Positions 15,441-18,216 of a DNA stretch of 18,216 nt are shown piece by piece. The translations under genes and the position numbers were made by a program. The notes below the pieces were generated by a model. That model saw nothing but the letters and a program-made list of their open reading frames with translations, had not been told where the DNA came from and did not search any database. Origin of the DNA: Thiotrichales bacterium (GTDB lineage Bacteria > Pseudomonadota > Gammaproteobacteria > Francisellales > CACEW01). Numbering within the stretch: position 1 is the first letter of the stretch; each line of letters opens with the position of its first letter. The stretch is taken from positions 1-18,216 of the forward strand of contig JAHFRR010000014.1 in the NCBI GenBank assembly GCA_023266165.1, in the 5' to 3' direction.

Positions 15441-15516
15441 ACAAGGAATTATGATGCGAGAGTTTTTTATTTTTTAGAATTACCCACTCAAAATGACATA
15501 GATCCAGAAAAACGCT

Positions 15517-17436
15517 CTATTTCTTTTTCTTAGGCTTGCTAGCAGCAGGCTTTTCAGCAGCTGCGGGCTTTGCAGCCTTGACTGTCTGCGCGGGCTTTTC
15601 AGCTTTGACAGACTTCTCTGTTTTGACAGCAGTTGCCTCACAAGACTTTTGCGTGTCGCAAGAAGGCTTATCCATCTCACACGATTTCTCGGTATGGCAG
15701 GATGTTTCTGTGTGACAAGCCATTTGTGTGTCGCACGATTTCTGTGTGTCACACGACTTGTCTGTGTGGCACGAAGTCTTCGTATCATGACACACACTCT
15801 CACAGGACTTGCCACAGCACGCTTTCATCATTAAGAGCACAAAGGCCAAGATCACGGCGATCGTCATCAAGACCAGGCTCACATGCGCCACTGACATCAT
15901 ATGCATCAGCATTCCCTTGATATGGGCATCTTGATCCATACTGGCTTGCAAGCTGGTGTGAATCGGCATCTGCATGATGTAACCCGAGACCTGCTGAATC
16001 AGCTTGAAGATAATCAACATCAAGACCACTGCGCGGCCGCGATGATGGAAATCCACATGCTTACCAAGGGTATGCAGCCATGCCGTGTAGGTCAACACCA
16101 GTAAGAAGGCGAGCACCGACAGGATGCCTAAGAAGACAAACCCGCTCTCCATCTTCATACCAACCAGCCCTACCAGGAAGGACACCGCAATCAAGCTGAG
16201 ATAGGCATTCCATTGGGTCAAACGCAATCCGTAGTGTTTGAAGATGATCATCACAATCACCGCTGCCAACAATCCACTCATGACAGACAGGGACAGGAAG
16301 TCAATGCCATTGCCATCCAACGATGTCAAGTAAAACGCCGTGGTTGAGCTTGTCGAGATGATGTAAAGCATCAGCACCAGCAAGACCACATGAAAGAGCC
16401 GCGTGAAGCGTGCAAGCTTGGAAGGGTTCGTCGCTTGACTCTGCACCAGCAGGTGTCGCGTTAAAGCCACCACACACACCACCAAGGCAATCAGGCAGAT
16501 GACAAACAGCACTGCACTGGACGTAGGTAAACTGATGTCATGGGAAGGTATCCAATGGCCTAAGAGCGTTGCGATAATCGGCAAGCCTAATACCGTCACA
16601 CACACAGACCACGCACATCCCCCACAAGCCATATCATGCGCGGCAGTTGCGCATTCGCCTTTGGCTTTCTCTGTTAAGGTCAATCCAACGACCAGGCCCA
16701 ACAACACAATGGCAAACGTCAAGGCACCAAACAGGCTATCCCCTGTGTTTTGCAGGCTTTGCAGGGTCATAATATTTAAGGGCAGTACAATCCAGCTGAG
16801 GATCATGGCAAAAGCTAAGAGGGTCGCGAAGACATTCGTTGTGCCACGACAGTCAAAATGCTGACGCGTCACACTCTTGTAAATCGCTACTTGACAGATC
16901 GGTACACCGGTATAGAACAAGCAGAGGGCCAACACGCTCCAGAGCGAGGGCATATGGGCAAAGCTCAAGAAAAGATAACCCAAGATAATGGCCACAGCGC
17001 CTAAGCTAAACAGCTTACGTGCTCTGATGCCGTCTGCAGAAAAATACAAGACCACCAAGGTCAACAACGGAATGATCCATCCCATCGTTTGCAGGTTACG
17101 CATACTGGGCACCGAGAATTGCACGATGGCCGCTGTGCACAAAGGCATGAACAACACAAACAAGGCAAACAGATACCCTAAAAACTGCCAGACTGCTGAC
17201 AACGGTTTATGGCAGCGACGCTCATCACGTCCTGATTTCAAACACACCGCAATGGGCAACGCCATCAAAGGTGTTGTGATCATCGCCAATGACCAGGTTT
17301 TCAAGAATGATCGGCCTTTGAAGGAGGCAATCAGACCTACAATCACGGCTAATATTAAAAATAAAACCGCCGCCCCCCGATGCATACTCAGCATCGACTG
17401 GAAATCCAGATTCAAAAACGAATTGAAAAATCCCAT
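15517..17436 (-). CDS. Polytopic membrane protein (MFS-like) with cysteine-repeat tail
   Basis: The product is 639 residues. Residues about 20-535 contain roughly 14-16 hydrophobic segments with short loops, which fits a Major Facilitator-type transporter, but no signature motif decides the family. After the last segment comes a tail (about 537-598) with 12 Cys and 4 His next to Cys: CCGKSCESVCH, then about eight hexapeptides of the pattern [SA]C[HDE]T-x-x (SCHTDK, SCDTQK, SCDTQM, ACHTET, SCHTEK...). The final 40 residues are KAEKPA-type Lys/Ala/Pro repeats ending in KPKKKK. The tail could bind metal ions or sense redox state. A pair of Cys clusters also lies in a loop (CATAAHDMACGGCAWSVC). 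GGGGGA six bases upstream supports the ATG. It is a single gene, convergent with the hydrolase. Confidence 0.85.
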   Translation of the reverse strand: MGFFNSFLNLDFQSMLSMHRGAAVLFLILAVIVGLIASFKGRSFLKTWSLAMITTPLMALPIAVCLKSGRDERRCHKPLSAVWQFLGYLFALFVLFMPLCTAAIVQFSVPSMRNLQTMGWIIPLLTLVVLYFSADGIRARKLFSLGAVAIILGYLFLSFAHMPSLWSVLALCLFYTGVPICQVAIYKSVTRQHFDCRGTTNVFATLLAFAMILSWIVLPLNIMTLQSLQNTGDSLFGALTFAIVLLGLVVGLTLTEKAKGECATAAHDMACGGCAWSVCVTVLGLPIIATLLGHWIPSHDISLPTSSAVLFVICLIALVVCVVALTRHLLVQSQATNPSKLARFTRLFHVVLLVLMLYIISTSSTTAFYLTSLDGNGIDFLSLSVMSGLLAAVIVMIIFKHYGLRLTQWNAYLSLIAVSFLVGLVGMKMESGFVFLGILSVLAFLLVLTYTAWLHTLGKHVDFHHRGRAVVLMLIIFKLIQQVSGYIMQMPIHTSLQASMDQDAHIKGMLMHMMSVAHVSLVLMTIAVILAFVLLMMKACCGKSCESVCHDTKTSCHTDKSCDTQKSCDTQMACHTETSCHTEKSCEMDKPSCDTQKSCEATAVKTEKSVKAEKPAQTVKAAKPAAAEKPAASKPKKKK

Positions 17437-17470
17437 ACAGAATCCCCCGTTTGGTTAAACACAACTTCTT

Positions 17471-17488
17471 TTAGATAAAGAAATCTAA
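17471..17488. promoter_or_regulatory. Small inverted repeat TTAGAT-N6-ATCTAA upstream of the membrane-protein gene
   Basis: TTAGAT (17471-17476) and ATCTAA (17483-17488) form a perfect 6-base dyad between the proposed promoter and the ATG at 17436. It could be an operator or a leader hairpin. Confidence 0.3.
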
Positions 17489-17492
17489 GGGC

Positions 17493-17520
17493 AGTGTAGC
17501 TGGGTAATTTAAAAAGGCAA
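17493..17520 (-). promoter_or_regulatory. Possible promoter of the membrane-protein gene
   Basis: On the minus strand TTGCCT (17520-17515) and TACACT (17498-17493) are 16 bases apart, each 4 of 6 to consensus. The leader would be about 50 bases. Confidence 0.3.
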
Positions 17521-17562
17521 GTAGGTTACACAGGGATAAAATTTTTATCAATGAAAAAGGGG

Positions 17563-17712
17563 CCAGGGCCGCCTCATGAAAACGGCGAAAACCTAATAAC
17601 CCAGGGAAGTCATTACTACATGCCATTCACTATCACACAAGAGTGAATGATTGGGATGGGCTTGAAAAGGATATGCAATTTTTGTGTCATTCATTCTTAT
17701 CGACAGGCACCT
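17563..17712 (-). repeat. Dispersed repeat module B, copy 2 (inverted)
   Basis: Reverse complement of 131-282 at roughly 85% by eye. Its centre has an 8-base hairpin, CATTCACT facing AGTGAATG across a 10-base loop. The gap 17437-17843 holds this repeat, the promoter of the membrane-protein gene, and the promoter of the gene that follows; no further gene is supported. A minus-strand open frame here is broken by a 2-base indel in the other copy. Confidence 0.85.
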
Positions 17713-17804
17713 CACCCGCCGCATTCCATGCGTCGATATCGAACTCAAGGGAAGAGGCGGCCCTGTTCCCAGCCAGATTCCCCATATCCTGATCCTCAAA
17801 AATC

Positions 17805-17813
17805 TGCTATGAT
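17805..17813 (+). promoter_or_regulatory. Probable extended -10 promoter for the gene at the window end
   Basis: TGCTATGAT is an extended -10 (TGn plus TATGAT, 5 of 6). A transcript start near 17820 would give a leader of about 24 bases before ATG 17844. The -35 is poor. Confidence 0.45.
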
Positions 17814-17843
17814 GGTCTCAAATAGAGCGTAAAGAGATAAAAG

Positions 17844-18216
17844 ATGAAGCTTTTACCCTTCCCCATTGGCACCAGTGATTTTGAAACAATTCGCGTGAAT
17901 GGCTCAGAATATGTGGATAAAACCCTCTTGATCTCAGAGATCCTAAGCAGCGATACCCAAATCTCATTGTTTCCCCGCCCTCGTCGATTTGGGAAGACGT
18001 TGAATCTTTCAATGCTCAAATACTTTTTTGATCTTCGCAAAAACACAAAACACCTGTTTCAAAATCTGATGATTGAGCAACTCCCTGAATTTGCGCATAT
18101 CAATCGATATCCTGTGATTCATCTGACGCTGAAGGATGTGAAAGAGAAAACCTACGATAAAGCGATTGGCAAGATTGGCATGGTGCTTGCAGAGCTCTAT
18201 ACAGAGCATGCGTATC
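17844..18216 (+). CDS. AAA-ATPase-like / PD-(D/E)XK family protein, 5' part only
   Basis: The gene runs off the window; 124 codons are visible. The product begins MKLLPFPIGTSDFETIRVNG, followed by YVDKTLLISEILSS, FPRPRRFGKTLNLSML (about 44-59) and a FFDLRKNTKHLF helix, which is the standard opening of the AAA-ATPase-like domain (PF09820) usually followed by a C-terminal PD-(D/E)XK nuclease domain (PF08011/DUF1703). The RPRRFGKTL segment replaces a normal Walker A GxxxxGK[ST], as is usual in this family. These proteins are of unknown function and occur in many copies in some symbiont and intracellular genomes. Only a weak AAAGAGA ribosome site precedes the ATG. Repeat B lies about 130 bases upstream. 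The nuclease half is not visible, so intactness cannot be judged. Confidence 0.85.
   Translation, partial: MKLLPFPIGTSDFETIRVNGSEYVDKTLLISEILSSDTQISLFPRPRRFGKTLNLSMLKYFFDLRKNTKHLFQNLMIEQLPEFAHINRYPVIHLTLKDVKEKTYDKAIGKIGMVLAELYTEHAY

Larger units (their letters stand above)
14984..15501. mobile_element. Non-coding element with 74-base terminal inverted repeats (MITE-like)
   Basis: The arms 14984-15057 and 15428-15501 are reverse complements with three mismatches in 74 by eye. The interior (about 370 bases) has no convincing gene but holds a copy of module A (15047-15151), a nested inverted repeat (15179-15346) and a short GC-rich hairpin. The arms begin 25 bases after the hydrolase stop and end 15 bases before the stop of the convergent membrane-protein gene. 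No target-site duplication is obvious. It could be a miniature inverted-repeat element or a two-way transcription barrier; a transcript from either side would fold into a 74-base-pair stem. Confidence 0.6.

Noticed and set aside
17593..17799. 68-residue minus-strand open frame over repeat B
   Set aside because: The other copy of the repeat has indels and stops that break this frame, so it is not a conserved coding sequence.

Overview
The window looks like chromosomal DNA from a Legionellales-type gammaproteobacterium, an intracellular lineage carrying a Dot/Icm type IVB secretion system (T4BSS). The basis is a minus-strand run of genes recognisable from remembered family sequences: icmV, dotA, an icmX/traW-like gene, icmL (dotI) and an icmS-like chaperone gene. 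No rRNA, tRNA or CRISPR array was seen, so the genus cannot be fixed; Coxiellaceae or Berkiella-like relatives are a guess.

Layout. Positions 1-300 hold two dispersed repeat modules (A and B) and a promoter for an Rpn-type PD-(D/E)XK nuclease/transposase-like gene (364-1305, +). Convergent with it is the tail of an eight-gene minus-strand operon running from 12328 down to 1324: icmV, dotA, icmX-like, an unknown 216-residue protein, an unknown 1008-residue coiled-coil protein, icmL, icmS-like, and an unknown exported 365-residue protein. Gaps range from an 11-base overlap to 34 bases, so co-transcription is likely. The operon mixes T4BSS core parts (IcmV, DotA, IcmX-like, DotI/IcmL) and an effector-chaperone candidate with three proteins I cannot assign. 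The coiled-coil protein next to the chaperone gene is a good candidate effector or accessory part.

A 432-base AT-rich divergent region (12329-12760) separates icmV from an unknown 318-residue gene on the plus strand. It carries three octamers at exact 11-base spacing, a likely operator. The 318-residue protein has a nuclear-localisation-like PKRRRFD motif and may be an effector. Next comes a translationally coupled pair (13781-14958): a shortened BioC-like methyltransferase with a degraded cofactor site, and a COG2945-type alpha/beta hydrolase.

From 14984 to 15501 a 518-base non-coding element with 74-base terminal inverted repeats fills the space between convergent genes; it contains a second copy of module A and a smaller nested inverted repeat. 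The minus-strand gene at 17436-15517 encodes a polytopic membrane protein (MFS-like at best) with an unusual cytosolic-type tail of cysteine hexapeptide repeats followed by a Lys/Ala/Pro tail. Module B recurs inverted at 17563-17712, just upstream of a gene cut by the window end (17844 onward, +) that starts like AAA-ATPase-like/PD-(D/E)XK proteins (PF09820 type). Both edges of the window thus carry accessory nuclease-family genes preceded by the same repeat, flanking the secretion operon.
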